DNA from: Hyphomicrobiaceae bacterium
GTDB taxonomy: Bacteria > Pseudomonadota > Alphaproteobacteria > Rhizobiales > Hyphomicrobiaceae
DNA: 64,000 nt
Direction of reading: 5' to 3'
NCBI GenBank assembly: GCA_022844225.1
Contig: JALHMC010000013.1
Coordinates: 1 to 64,000 of the forward strand
Position numbers and translations under genes: made by a program. Below, in pieces: positions 26,535 through 35,207 of this stretch; positions within the stretch are counted from its first letter, which is position 1, and every line of letters starts with the position of its first letter. The notes beneath the pieces were generated by a model. It saw nothing but the letters and a program-made list of their open reading frames with translations. It ran no database searches and was not told the DNA's origin.

Positions 26535-27266
26535 TCAGGCCTTGATCTCCTGCCGGAGGCCCTTTGAATCGAGCGGTGGCTCGGGAGGGAAGGTATCGGC
26601 AGTGCCTTCGAGGATGCGCCCTGCCGTCCACGCGCAGGCGCATGCATCGAGAAAATCGTCCGCGCCGGCCGCCGACAGGCGAAAACAGGTTTCCGCGAGA
26701 AAGGCCTCCGAAAAGCCCCTGGCCACAAGCAAATTCCGGCGGAGCGCAAGGCCGGCCGGATGAGGGCGTGATTTGACCTTTTTGGGTTCTGCGAGGGGCT
26801 GCTTGGCGTTCATGGCCCAGAAGGCCACTTCGGGATGGCACTCGTAGACGCGCCGCTGCATGGCTGGAGTCATGACAGCGTCGATCTCCCTGATGCGCGG
26901 AAAGAGATGCCAAGCCTGTTTGGAAATCTTGCGCGGTGGATCCGACGTCTCGAGCGCGGCGGCACATGCCGCGGCGTAGTCTCCGGCCATGACCGCACGG
27001 CGTGACGGAACGGCAAAAACGGAGGATTGCCGTGGTCCCAGCTTCCCACGGGCGGCGACGTCGGGTTGCCTTCCGCCGATGCCGGTGCGTTCCGGCAATC
27101 CGATCGGCATGTCGATCGCAATCACCTGCGGATCTTCCGGCAGGGCCACAACGTCCGCGAACGAGGCCACGATCCGCGCCGATGGGGCGCTCGCGCCCGA
27201 GCGATCCCACAGGACCACCAGCCATCCGGCCGGACACCCATCGACCCCTGCGACCCAGGCGCTCAT
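26535..27266 (-). CDS. DUF429 domain protein
   Basis: A 243-residue protein of the DUF429 family, which has an RNase H-like fold and no settled function. The family opening GVDGCPAGWLVVLWD is clear, with IAIDMPIGLP, YECHPEVAFWAMN and the C-terminal DDFLDACACAWTAGRI holding acidic residues that would form the metal site. The chosen ATG overlaps the stop of the pyridoxal kinase gene by 4 bases, which implies coupled translation. A nuclease-like or hydrolytic role is inferred from the fold only. Confidence 0.86.
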   Translation of the reverse strand: MSAWVAGVDGCPAGWLVVLWDRSGASAPSARIVASFADVVALPEDPQVIAIDMPIGLPERTGIGGRQPDVAARGKLGPRQSSVFAVPSRRAVMAGDYAAACAAALETSDPPRKISKQAWHLFPRIREIDAVMTPAMQRRVYECHPEVAFWAMNAKQPLAEPKKVKSRPHPAGLALRRNLLVARGFSEAFLAETCFRLSAAGADDFLDACACAWTAGRILEGTADTFPPEPPLDSKGLRQEIKA

Positions 27267-28069
27267 CGGTCGAGCTGTCGCAGGCAGCCAACGAGTTCCA
27301 ACTCGTCGGCACCGCCGCTTCGTGCCACGACCATTTCGACACCGTTCACGGCGCGCTCGAAAGCTATGGCATTTGTGGTTCGGTCCCACAGCTTGTAGCC
27401 GAGCCACAGGGCACCCATCAGATCCCCCGTGCCGTTGGCAACGCGATCATGCCGGGCCACGTCGAGCTGGATCGCCGGAGCTGGCCCCTCGATGAGTACG
27501 TTGCCGAGTAAATCCGCTTGTTCGGTCGGAACCGAGGTCACGATCGCCGTGGGCCAATGGTGCGTTACGGCGACGCGGCAAGCATCCTCGACGGTTGCAA
27601 CCGTTTCCCCGGACAGCCAGCCGCATTCGAAGCGGTTCATCTTGACGACGTCCGCCAGAGGCACCAGCCGATCGCGAATGGCCTCGGCGGCGTCACGAGC
27701 GATGTAGAGCCCCTTTGGATCGTCGCCGAGCACGGGATCGCAGACGAAGATCGCGCGAGGCCGCGTACGCTTTACGCGTTCCACGGCGCCGCGCGCAAAG
27801 CTGACATGTTCGGGGCTTGGCAGATAACCGGTCAGAATGGCGTCGATCGACTCGAGCCAGCCATTCGCCGTAAGCGCATCGAGCATCCGCTCGAGCAACT
27901 CCGGGGCCACGCGTTCGCCTGCAAACCGAGCGTGTCCCGGATGGTTCGAAAGCAGGATGGTCGGCAGCGCGATGACCTCGTGACCGAGCGCCTGCAGGGC
28001 CGGCACTGCGGCCGAAAGACCGATCGCCCCGCGTGCGACTTGTGACGAGATGGCAAGGACGCGTGCCAC
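27263..28069 (-). CDS. pdxY: Pyridoxal kinase
   Basis: A 268-residue ribokinase-superfamily enzyme that phosphorylates pyridoxal to PLP with ATP. The beginning VLAISSQVARGAIGLSAAVP and LPTILLSNHPGH match pyridoxal kinases, DPVLGDDPKGLYI carries the conserved loop, and the catalytic segment is VANGTGDLMGALWLGY with Asp as base. The start is GTG. It lies 9 bases downstream of a DAO-type oxidoreductase and overlaps the DUF429 gene, so all are probably one operon; the oxidoreductase or a linked PLP enzyme may drive the context. Confidence 0.9.
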   Translation of the reverse strand: MARVLAISSQVARGAIGLSAAVPALQALGHEVIALPTILLSNHPGHARFAGERVAPELLERMLDALTANGWLESIDAILTGYLPSPEHVSFARGAVERVKRTRPRAIFVCDPVLGDDPKGLYIARDAAEAIRDRLVPLADVVKMNRFECGWLSGETVATVEDACRVAVTHHWPTAIVTSVPTEQADLLGNVLIEGPAPAIQLDVARHDRVANGTGDLMGALWLGYKLWDRTTNAIAFERAVNGVEMVVARSGGADELELVGCLRQLDR

Positions 28070-28078
28070 GCTGGGACC

Positions 28079-29248
28079 TCAATAAACGTTGGCTTCACGC
28101 AACGGCGCATTACGGGTGACCCTGTCGAAGCCTAGCCGACCGACGTCGATCGTCCGATAGCGGCCGTGGATGACGAGTTCCGCGATGGCGCGGCCCACCC
28201 CGGGCGAATGCTGCAAGCCGTGCCCAGAGAAGCCGCAGGCCATGACAAAGGAAGGGAGGTCTGGGTGGCAGCCGAGTAGCGCGTTGTGGTCGAGCGTGTT
28301 GACATCGTAATGGCAGCACCATGCGTTGCGGACTTTGAGCGTTTCCATAGCCGGCACCCGCGCGGCGAGCCGCGGCCAGATCTCACCTTCGAACTGGCTA
28401 TGATCGATATCGAAGTCCTCAGCGTCGGGATCGTCATCTTCGGATGGCGCGATGCCGGTCAGGAAAGTATGTCCCTCAGGCCGGAAATACAGGCCCGACG
28501 TGTCGATCATCAGGCCCGCTCCGGGGAGCGGTGTCGGGCAATCGATCACGAACACGTATCGCTTTCGGGGCCGCACAGGGAGGTCGAGACCGGCAAGTCG
28601 CGCGACTTTGGCCGAATGCCAGCCGGCGGCGCAGATCACCGTTCCCGTGGAGATGCGTGCGCCGCTTGCGAGGCACACGCCCTCGATGCTCCCACCTACG
28701 AGTTCAATCCCGACAGCCTCGTCGGCGAGATAGGTGACGCCTCTTGCGATGGCCCCTCTGCGAAAAAGCTGCACGAGAGAGGCAGGGTCCACCCATCCCT
28801 CCCCGGAGCGTCCCCAGCCTGCAGCTCCGAGACCATCGATCGAGAGCCAGGGGAAGCGTCGCTCTATGTCGACGGTCTCCAACAACTCGGTGTCCGCACC
28901 CAGGCTCCTCTGCAGTGCGATGTTGGCCTCCAGGATCGGCCGCCCTTCGGGGGTTGCCATGATCATGTAGCCGCGCTCGCGAAACGAGATGTCGGCGTCT
29001 GCACCGAACTCGGACTTGATGCCCTTGAAGAAGCCGACACCGAATTGGGACAGCCGGATGTTCTCGGCCGTCGAAAACTGCTGGCGGATGCCGGCCACGG
29101 CGCGACCGCTGGCGCACCATTGGTAGCTGGGATCCTTCTCTACAACGATCACTCTGCCTTTGAAGCCATCGCGCTTTAGGAAATAGGCAATGGCGCTGCC
29201 AACCGCTGCGCCGCCGATGATCACGATGTCTGCCACGTGCTCTGTCAT
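28079..29248 (-). CDS. FAD-dependent oxidoreductase, DAO/sarcosine oxidase-like
   Basis: A 389-residue flavoprotein of the D-amino-acid oxidase superfamily. The FAD motif is DIVIIGGAAVGSAIAYFLKR with VVEKD after it. Conserved features include SGRAVAGIRQQFSTAEN, the central substrate domain, the second FAD contact ICAAGWHSAKVARLAG, and the C-terminal FSGHGLQHSPGVGRAIAELV. It should oxidise an N-methyl or amino compound (sarcosine, dimethylglycine or an amino acid) to an imine. Start ATG has AAGGTGG upstream. It heads a five-gene minus-strand run and is divergent from a CitE-like lyase. Confidence 0.88.
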   Translation of the reverse strand: MTEHVADIVIIGGAAVGSAIAYFLKRDGFKGRVIVVEKDPSYQWCASGRAVAGIRQQFSTAENIRLSQFGVGFFKGIKSEFGADADISFRERGYMIMATPEGRPILEANIALQRSLGADTELLETVDIERRFPWLSIDGLGAAGWGRSGEGWVDPASLVQLFRRGAIARGVTYLADEAVGIELVGGSIEGVCLASGARISTGTVICAAGWHSAKVARLAGLDLPVRPRKRYVFVIDCPTPLPGAGLMIDTSGLYFRPEGHTFLTGIAPSEDDDPDAEDFDIDHSQFEGEIWPRLAARVPAMETLKVRNAWCCHYDVNTLDHNALLGCHPDLPSFVMACGFSGHGLQHSPGVGRAIAELVIHGRYRTIDVGRLGFDRVTRNAPLREANVY

Positions 29249-29392
29249 GGAACCACCTTCGCAAAAGCCAAGGCGGGAGGGAAGCGGTCGCATCTTTGGC
29301 CAACGCGATTTATTGATCCGATCGGTTTCCTTTCGTCTGCGATCGTGGCATCGGTGTTGCTCGACACCGACATCTCACTTGGGAGTGCCCGC

Positions 29393-30277
29393 ATGGCCAT
29401 CCGTCCTCGACGCAGCGCGCTCTATATGCCGGGCTCGAATGCTCGTGCCATCGAGAAGGCCAGGTCGCTGCAGGTCGATGCTGTTATTCTCGACCTCGAA
29501 GACTCGGTGGCTCCCGAGGCCAAGGATGTCGCCCGGGATCAGGTTTGCGCTGCGGTCAAAGCGGGCGGCTTCGGCCCCCGAGAGGTGGTGATCCGGGTCA
29601 ACGGCCTCGATACGACATGGGGCGAGGCGGATGTCGCGGCGGCGGCTGCTGCCGGCCCTGATGCTGTGCTGCTGCCAAAGGCCTCGAGTGCTGCCGACAT
29701 CGATCGGTTGACCGGCCTTCTCCGCCGTGGCGGCGCACCCGACAGCACGCGCGTGTGGGCCATGATCGAGACGACGATCGGGATTTTGAACTTGCCCGAG
29801 ATTGCCGGAGCCGCACGGCACCCCGGCGCTCGCCTTGCTTGCTTCGTCGTCGGCCTCAACGATCTCGTGAAGGAGACCCGGATCAGTCTCGACGAGCATC
29901 GGACTGCCGCCCTCTACTGGTTGTCGGCGAGCGTCACCGCGGCTCGCGCTCACGGCATCGATGTGCTCGACGGCGTCTGGAACAACTTCCGGGACATGGA
30001 AGGCTACCGTCGCGAGTGCCTGCAAGGCCGCGCGCTGGGCTTCGATGGCAAGACCATCATTCACCCGGACCAGGCTTCGGCGGCCAACGTGTTGTTCCAA
30101 CCCGAGGCGAGTGAGGTCGACTGGGGTCGCAAGATCATCGCCGCCTTCGAATTGCCCGAGAACAAGGGTCGCGCCGTGATCGGGCTCGAGGGTAAGATGG
30201 TGGAATTGCTGCATCGCGACGCGGCACTGCGGACGGTCGCGATTGCCGACGCGATCACCGCTCGCGAGCGGGTGTGA
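29393..30277 (+). CDS. CoA ester lyase (CitE/HpcH-HpaI family), Mcl2-like
   Basis: A 294-residue TIM-barrel enzyme of the CitE-like group. It opens RRSALYMPGSNARAIEKA, with metal-site segments VILDLEDSVAPEAK and WAMIETTIGILNL and the C-terminal GFDGKTIIHPDQ. Free-standing members cleave malyl-CoA or citramalyl-CoA, or act as (3S)-malyl-CoA thioesterase (Mcl2). With the larger malyl-CoA lyase encoded 22 kb away, a Mcl1/Mcl2 pair is conceivable. The start has GGGAG at proper spacing; an in-frame upstream extension of 52 residues is rejected. An ArsR gene follows within about 50 bases. Confidence 0.88.
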   Translation: MAIRPRRSALYMPGSNARAIEKARSLQVDAVILDLEDSVAPEAKDVARDQVCAAVKAGGFGPREVVIRVNGLDTTWGEADVAAAAAAGPDAVLLPKASSAADIDRLTGLLRRGGAPDSTRVWAMIETTIGILNLPEIAGAARHPGARLACFVVGLNDLVKETRISLDEHRTAALYWLSASVTAARAHGIDVLDGVWNNFRDMEGYRRECLQGRALGFDGKTIIHPDQASAANVLFQPEASEVDWGRKIIAAFELPENKGRAVIGLEGKMVELLHRDAALRTVAIADAITARERV

Positions 30278-30324
30278 CACTCTTTCATCCTGACCTCACC
30301 GAGCGTAGCCGAGTTGGACCAATC

Positions 30325-30858
30325 ATGCCGAGTTCGCCCGTTCTCGACCGTACGTTCGCTGCTCTCGCTGATCCGACACGCCGCGCGATCCTCGAGCGTC
30401 TCTCGGCTGCGGACCGCATCACGGTGTCCGCACTGGCGACGCCGTTCGCCATGTCGCTCCCCGCCGTGCTGAAGCACGTTGGCGTGCTGGCGGAGGCGGG
30501 CCTTGTCACTCGCGAAAAGATTGGTCGGGTCGTCTATTGCCGGATCGAACCCGCGCCTTTGCGCGACATGCTCGGGTGGCTAGCGCGCTACCACGTTCTC
30601 GGGCCGGAACGGCGCGAAGCTCCGGCAAAAACCGTTGCTCCTTCTGAAAAGAAGCCTGACCCACCATCGAAGCGGGCGGCTCGCGGCCGCAAGAAGGCGA
30701 CGGAGGCGGCTGTCATCGAGCGGCGCCGCAAGAAGCCCGCCGCCACGAAGGCAGCGAAGCCTTTAGCCGCTGCCAAGAGGCGTCGCACGCGCACCCCGGT
30801 CAGCGCGAACCAACGCCGGGTGGCGAAGCGAGTGAGAGGTGCCGGTCGGCGGCGCTGA
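30325..30858 (+). CDS. ArsR family regulator with long basic C-terminal tail
   Basis: A 177-residue protein. Residues 1-95 are a winged-helix domain of the ArsR type (RTFAALADPTRRAILERLS, then MSLPAVLKHVGVLAEAGLVTREKIGR as recognition helix and wing). Residues about 100-177 are extremely rich in Lys, Arg, Ala and Pro (SKRAARGRKKATEAAVIERR, then repeats of RRK and KAAK), like histone H1-type tails. No metal-binding Cys pair is seen. A GTG 51 bases upstream overlaps the preceding gene's stop and could give a longer form. The tail probably adds non-specific DNA binding. It converges with the TRAP binding-protein gene. Confidence 0.85.
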   Translation: MPSSPVLDRTFAALADPTRRAILERLSAADRITVSALATPFAMSLPAVLKHVGVLAEAGLVTREKIGRVVYCRIEPAPLRDMLGWLARYHVLGPERREAPAKTVAPSEKKPDPPSKRAARGRKKATEAAVIERRRKKPAATKAAKPLAAAKRRRTRTPVSANQRRVAKRVRGAGRRR

Positions 30859-30875
30859 GGGCAGGAATTACGGAA

Positions 30876-30897
30876 AGGGCGGCCCCACGGCCGCCCT
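30876..30897. terminator. Hairpin between convergent arsR and dctP genes
   Basis: A perfect 9-base stem (AGGGCGGCC / GGCCGCCCT) with a CCAC loop lies 17 bases after the arsR stop and 28 before the convergent stop. It lacks a long T run on either side, so it may act on both strands weakly. Confidence 0.55.
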
Positions 30898-30925
30898 CTC
30901 GCCTGTCGATGAGGACCCGAAGCTA

Positions 30926-32029
30926 CTACTTCTTCGGCGGAAAGTAGTGGTCAGCCGTGAGCGTGTAAGGCGGGAACATGAACCGCTTGGCTGGGACGAC
31001 CTTCGCCGCATAGGCTTTCTGGCTGTCGTAGATCTTTTTGAAGACCGGGTTCTTCTCGGCCTCGGCCTGCGCTACGGCATCCCAAGCCTTCATGAACTCG
31101 ACGTTGATCTCCGGTGGTGTGGGCAGGATCTTGACGCCGTGCTTTTCCTGCATCTCCTGAATGGCGTCGGCATTGAGCTTCTGCCACCAAACGCTCCACT
31201 TCACGAACACCTCGGTAGCGGCCGCTTTGATAATCTCGCGGTGCTGCTCGGAAAGGCTGTCCCAAACCTCCTTGTTGAACATGACGTTAGCAACGGGCGC
31301 GCTCTCGTGGACGCCCGGCGTGTAGTGGTTCTTCCAGATCAGATGCAGACCGAGGCGAACGTCCTCGATGCCGCCGACCCATTCGGCGCAGTCGATCGCG
31401 CCACGCTCGGCCGCCGGAGCGATTTCACCGCCCGGCATGTTCACGACGGCCATGCCCATCTTGGCGTAGATCTCGGCCGTGATGCCGGTCTGCCGGCACT
31501 TGATTCCCTTGAACTGTGCGAGACCTTCGATCGGCTTACGGAACCACCCCAGTGCCTGCGGACCTGGGCTATAGAGCGGGATGGCGTGGACGTTGAGCTT
31601 CATGTCCTTCTGCAGAAATTCCTCGTAAAGGGCCATGCCGCCGCCCTCGTAGAGCCAGCCAAGGAAGTCCATGGCATCCATGCCGATCACGCCAGCCGGC
31701 GTGTTCGAGAACAGCGTGAAAGCCTTGTTCTTGCCGGTCCAGTAGTAGTCGATCGAGACGGCGCCATCGATGACCTTCTTGTGCGTCGCATCGAGCACCT
31801 CGAACGGCGGTACGATCTGGCCGCCCGGCGCCGCGTCGATCTTCAACTGCCCAGCCGTCAGCTTATCGACGCGCTCGGCCAGCATTCTGAACGCGTCATG
31901 GGCCGTCGAGTTCGCGGGAAAGCTCGACTGCATCTTGAGGGTGCGACTCTGGGCAACCGACGGATCTGTGAGGCCTAGTGACGCCACCAATGCGGCGGCT
32001 GCCAACAGTGCGTGCTTCCTGATGTTCAT
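30926..32029 (-). CDS. TRAP transporter substrate-binding protein (FcbT1/TakP-like), copy 1
   Basis: A 367-residue periplasmic binding protein of the DctP family with Sec signal peptide (residues 1-27, ALLAAAALVASLG). Mature motifs are RTLKMQSSFPANSTAHDAF, IDGAVSIDYYWTGKNKAF, the ligand Arg in GIKCRQTG, and GAIDCAEWVGGIED, matching the branch that binds 2-oxo acids or aromatic carboxylates (TakP, FcbT1). It has no DctQ or DctM gene in the window. A paralogue of almost the same length follows in tandem. Start has GGAG; an extended upstream frame is rejected because it hides the signal peptide. Confidence 0.93.
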   Translation of the reverse strand: MNIRKHALLAAAALVASLGLTDPSVAQSRTLKMQSSFPANSTAHDAFRMLAERVDKLTAGQLKIDAAPGGQIVPPFEVLDATHKKVIDGAVSIDYYWTGKNKAFTLFSNTPAGVIGMDAMDFLGWLYEGGGMALYEEFLQKDMKLNVHAIPLYSPGPQALGWFRKPIEGLAQFKGIKCRQTGITAEIYAKMGMAVVNMPGGEIAPAAERGAIDCAEWVGGIEDVRLGLHLIWKNHYTPGVHESAPVANVMFNKEVWDSLSEQHREIIKAAATEVFVKWSVWWQKLNADAIQEMQEKHGVKILPTPPEINVEFMKAWDAVAQAEAEKNPVFKKIYDSQKAYAAKVVPAKRFMFPPYTLTADHYFPPKK

Positions 32030-32190
32030 TGCGCTCCTACCTCTCGGGGGGGCCGATCGTCGGTGCCCCTTCTGATGGACGGGAGGAGGATAGCGCATGA
32101 TCGGGCGCCAACGCCACCATGGGACGTGGACGAATCGTTGTTGCAAAATCCGTCGCAGCGAAGGCGTCGCCAACGCTGCGACGTACCTCG

Positions 32191-33297
32191 TTACTGCCGT
32201 GGCGGGAAGTAGTGATCCGCTTGCAAAGTGTACGGAGGAAACATGAAGCGCTTTGCAGGAACAACCTTGGCGGCGTAGGCCTTCTGACTGTCATAGACCT
32301 TCTTGAAAAAGGGGTTTTTCGCGCTCTCCGCCGCCGCGACCGCGTCCCAAGCCTTCATGAATTCGATATTGATCTCGGGCGGCGTCGGGAGAATTTTCAC
32401 TCCGTGCTTCTCCACCATTTCCGCCATCGCCTCGGCGTTGAGCTTCTGCCACCAGATGCCCCAGCGCACGAACGTTTCGGTGGCCGCCGATTTGATCACC
32501 TCTTGATGCACGGGCGACAAGCTGTCGAAGACGGACTTGTTCAGGATCAAGCTGTTCACCGAGGCGCTCTCGTGCACACCCGGCGTGTAGTGGTTCTTCC
32601 AGATCGTGTGCAGTCCGAGACGCATGTCCTCGATCCCGCCGACCCACTCGGCACAATCGATGGCTCCGCGCTCGGCGGCTGGGGCGATCTCGCCGCCCGG
32701 CATGTTGACGACGGCCATGCCCATCTTGGCGTAGATCTCGGCGGTCATGCCGGTCTGCCGACACTTGATGCCTTTGAACTGGGCGAGGCTCTCGATCGGC
32801 TTGCGAAACCAGCCGAGTGCCTGCGGGCTTGAAGCAAAGATCGGATAGATGACGATGTCGAGCTTCAGCTCCTTCTGGAGAAGCTCATCGTAGAGTGCCT
32901 GGCCACCACCCTCGTAGAACCAGCCGTAGAAATCCATATGGTCCATGCCGACGACGCCGGCAGGTGAGTTCGAGAAGAGCGTGAACGCCTTCTGCTTGCC
33001 GATCCAGTAGTAGTCGATGGAAACAGCTCCATCGATGACCTTCTTGTGCGTGGCATCGAGCACGTCGAAAGCCCCGACAATTTGTCCGGCCGGCGCTGTG
33101 TCGGCCTTGAGTTGGCCGCCTGTCAGCTTTGAAATGCGGTCCGCCCACATTTTGAAGCCATCGTGAGCCGTCGATGACGCCGGGAAGCTCGATTGCATCT
33201 TCAATGTGCGCGGTTGCTGGGCTTGGGCAGACGCCATGGCAGCCAGGGACGCGGCGACGGCCAGAATGGCACCGGTCGCCTTGACGGTTCGAAGCAT
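32191..33297 (-). CDS. TRAP transporter substrate-binding protein (FcbT1/TakP-like), copy 2
   Basis: A 368-residue paralogue of the neighbouring gene, with signal peptide (GAILAVAASLAAMASAQA) and the same landmarks: TLKMQSSFPASSTAHDGF, KVIDGAVSIDYYWIGKQKAF, GIKCRQTGMTAEIYAKMG, CAEWVGGIED and a PPYTLQADHYFPP ending. By eye the two share most of their sequence, with differences clustered around the ligand-side loops (for example IYPIFASSPQALG versus the corresponding segment). It sits upstream of copy 1, 161 bases away. No membrane subunits adjoin. Downstream of the acyl-CoA ligase gene on the same strand. Confidence 0.93.
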   Translation of the reverse strand: MLRTVKATGAILAVAASLAAMASAQAQQPRTLKMQSSFPASSTAHDGFKMWADRISKLTGGQLKADTAPAGQIVGAFDVLDATHKKVIDGAVSIDYYWIGKQKAFTLFSNSPAGVVGMDHMDFYGWFYEGGGQALYDELLQKELKLDIVIYPIFASSPQALGWFRKPIESLAQFKGIKCRQTGMTAEIYAKMGMAVVNMPGGEIAPAAERGAIDCAEWVGGIEDMRLGLHTIWKNHYTPGVHESASVNSLILNKSVFDSLSPVHQEVIKSAATETFVRWGIWWQKLNAEAMAEMVEKHGVKILPTPPEINIEFMKAWDAVAAAESAKNPFFKKVYDSQKAYAAKVVPAKRFMFPPYTLQADHYFPPRQ

Positions 33298-33438
33298 TCT
33301 CTCGGGCTCCTTTGATGGACGCGACGACAGCCGCGCGTTCCCGCCTCCCGGGAACGCCCCAAGATATCCACCGACCATCGATGACCCGCCAGCGGAACCG
33401 ATTGCAAGGCCTGAGGAAAATATTGGCGTAGTGACGAC

Positions 33439-35079
33439 TTATTGGGCGCTCAGCCGATGCTCCGCAAATGCGATGCGCAGATCCTTCTTCGAGATTTTTC
33501 CGGTCGCCGTCAGGGGCAGGCTGTCCACGAATACGACGTCGTCCGGCACCTGCCACTTGGCGAGCTTGGCGGCAACGTGCGCCAGAATCTGCTCTTTGCT
33601 AGGGTCTGCACCGGGGGCCTTCACAACGACAAGCAGCGGACGCTCGGTCCATTTCGGATGCGGCACGGCAATCACGGCAGCATTCGCGACGCCGGGACAG
33701 CCGATCGCCACGTTCTCGACGTCGATGGATGAGATCCATTCGCCGCCAGATTTGACCAGATCCTTTGTGCGATCGACAAGAACCAGCCAGCCGTCCGGCG
33801 TAATAGTGGCGACGTCGCCTGTCCCAAACCATCCGTCCTTGTCAAACGCCGCCCTGGTCGCTGCCTCGTTGCCGTAGTAGCCCGAGATCACCGCGGCACC
33901 GCGCACGTAAAGCTCACCCTGAGACGCGCCATCGTGAGGCAATCGGTTGCCCTCGGCATCGACGATCTTCATCTCGACACCGTACATGCGCCGACCCTGA
34001 CGGCTCTTGATGTCCATCTGCTCTTCGAACGGCAGGGTCCGCTCCTCCGGCGTCATTTGAGTCACTGTGCCGACCGGGCTCATCTCGGTCATGCCCCAGC
34101 CGTGGACGATGTCGATGCCGTAATCGCGCTCATAGGTGGCGAGCGTGGCGCGCGCGATCGCCGAGCCGCCGGTCAAGATACGTGAGAGACTTTCCGGCTT
34201 GCGGCCGCGCTTTTTCATTTCGTCCAGCAGGCCGAGCCAGACGGTTGGGACGCCCCATCCGCCCCACACCTTTTCCTTGTCCATAAGGTCGAACAGGCTC
34301 ACGCCGTCGAGCTTGGGGCCCGGCATGACAAAAGGCGCGCCGGTCAACGTGACGAGAAACGGCAAGCCCCAGGCGTTGGCGTGAAACATCGGCACGACCG
34401 GCAGAATCGGCCGCGTCGGCATGAACGAGCCTTGCGCGGCCGCCAGCACGAAGAAGGTATGCAGCAGGTTCGAGCGGTGCGAGTAGAGCGCGCCCTTGGG
34501 GTCGCCGGTCGTTCCGGAGGTGTAGCAGAGGGCACAGGCCGTATTCTCGTCGAGGTCGGGCCAAACGATGTCGGGCGCACCATCGGCCAGCAGCTCCTCA
34601 TAGCACAGCAGGCCCCGGATCGGCTCGCCGGCGGGCATGTGCGCGCGATCAGTCAGCGCCACATAGGTGCGGATCGGCGTGAACGACGACTTTAGCTTCT
34701 CGACCAGGGGCACGAATGTCGTGTCCAGAAACAGCATCGTGTCCTGGGCGTGATTGACGATGTAGGTCATCTGCTCGGGAAAGAGCCGCGGATTAATGGT
34801 GTGGCAAACGGCGCCAATTCCGGAGATGGCAAAGTAGAGCTCGAAATGCCGGTGCGTGTTCCAGGCCATGGTCGCGATCCGGTCACCCGGTTTCACCCCG
34901 AGCCTCAGGAGCGCATTGGCCAGCCGGACGACGCGAGCCCGAGTCTCGGCGTAGGTCTGCCTGTGGATGGTGCCTTCGACGGTCGCGGTCACGATCGGAC
35001 TCGTCGCGTGCACCTCGGCTGCGTAGTCGATCAGGCTCGAGACCAGCAGAGGCCGGTCCATCATCTGGCCCTTGAGCAT
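33439..35079 (-). CDS. Acyl-CoA synthetase (AlkK/DmdB-like)
   Basis: A 546-residue ANL-superfamily ligase that adenylates a carboxylic acid and transfers it to CoA. The P-loop is [17 protein letters not shown], followed by [20 protein letters not shown] and [15 protein letters not shown], and the C-terminal catalytic Lys lies in [15 protein letters not shown]. Features fit medium-chain fatty acid or 3-methylmercaptopropionate ligases. Start ATG has GGAGG. It is divergent from the FadB/FadJ-type fusion gene, 128 bases between starts, so the two probably share regulation. Confidence 0.92.
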   Translation of the reverse strand: MLKGQMMDRPLLVSSLIDYAAEVHATSPIVTATVEGTIHRQTYAETRARVVRLANALLRLGVKPGDRIATMAWNTHRHFELYFAISGIGAVCHTINPRLFPEQMTYIVNHAQDTMLFLDTTFVPLVEKLKSSFTPIRTYVALTDRAHMPAGEPIRGLLCYEELLADGAPDIVWPDLDENTACALCYTSGTTGDPKGALYSHRSNLLHTFFVLAAAQGSFMPTRPILPVVPMFHANAWGLPFLVTLTGAPFVMPGPKLDGVSLFDLMDKEKVWGGWGVPTVWLGLLDEMKKRGRKPESLSRILTGGSAIARATLATYERDYGIDIVHGWGMTEMSPVGTVTQMTPEERTLPFEEQMDIKSRQGRRMYGVEMKIVDAEGNRLPHDGASQGELYVRGAAVISGYYGNEAATRAAFDKDGWFGTGDVATITPDGWLVLVDRTKDLVKSGGEWISSIDVENVAIGCPGVANAAVIAVPHPKWTERPLLVVVKAPGADPSKEQILAHVAAKLAKWQVPDDVVFVDSLPLTATGKISKKDLRIAFAEHRLSAQ

Positions 35080-35207
35080 TCTCACTTCCTCCCGGATAAG
35101 CTTTGCGTGAAGGGTAGCGGCCAGGGACGGGCGCGCCAAGGGCGGAGCGGATCGAACGGCCTCGAGGCCGAGTATTCGCCAGCGGCAATGCGAAGAAGGG
35201 AAGTCAG

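Noticed and set aside
26428-27342. In-frame extension of the methyltransferase to a 664-residue product
   Set aside because: It runs antisense-like through DUF429 coding sequence, has no similarity, and the internal ATG has a proper ribosome site.
7546-33297. Functional link between the haloacid dehalogenase and the FcbT1-like TRAP binding proteins
   Set aside because: The genes are about 23 kb apart, on separate transcripts, and FcbT1 similarity does not prove a halogenated ligand.
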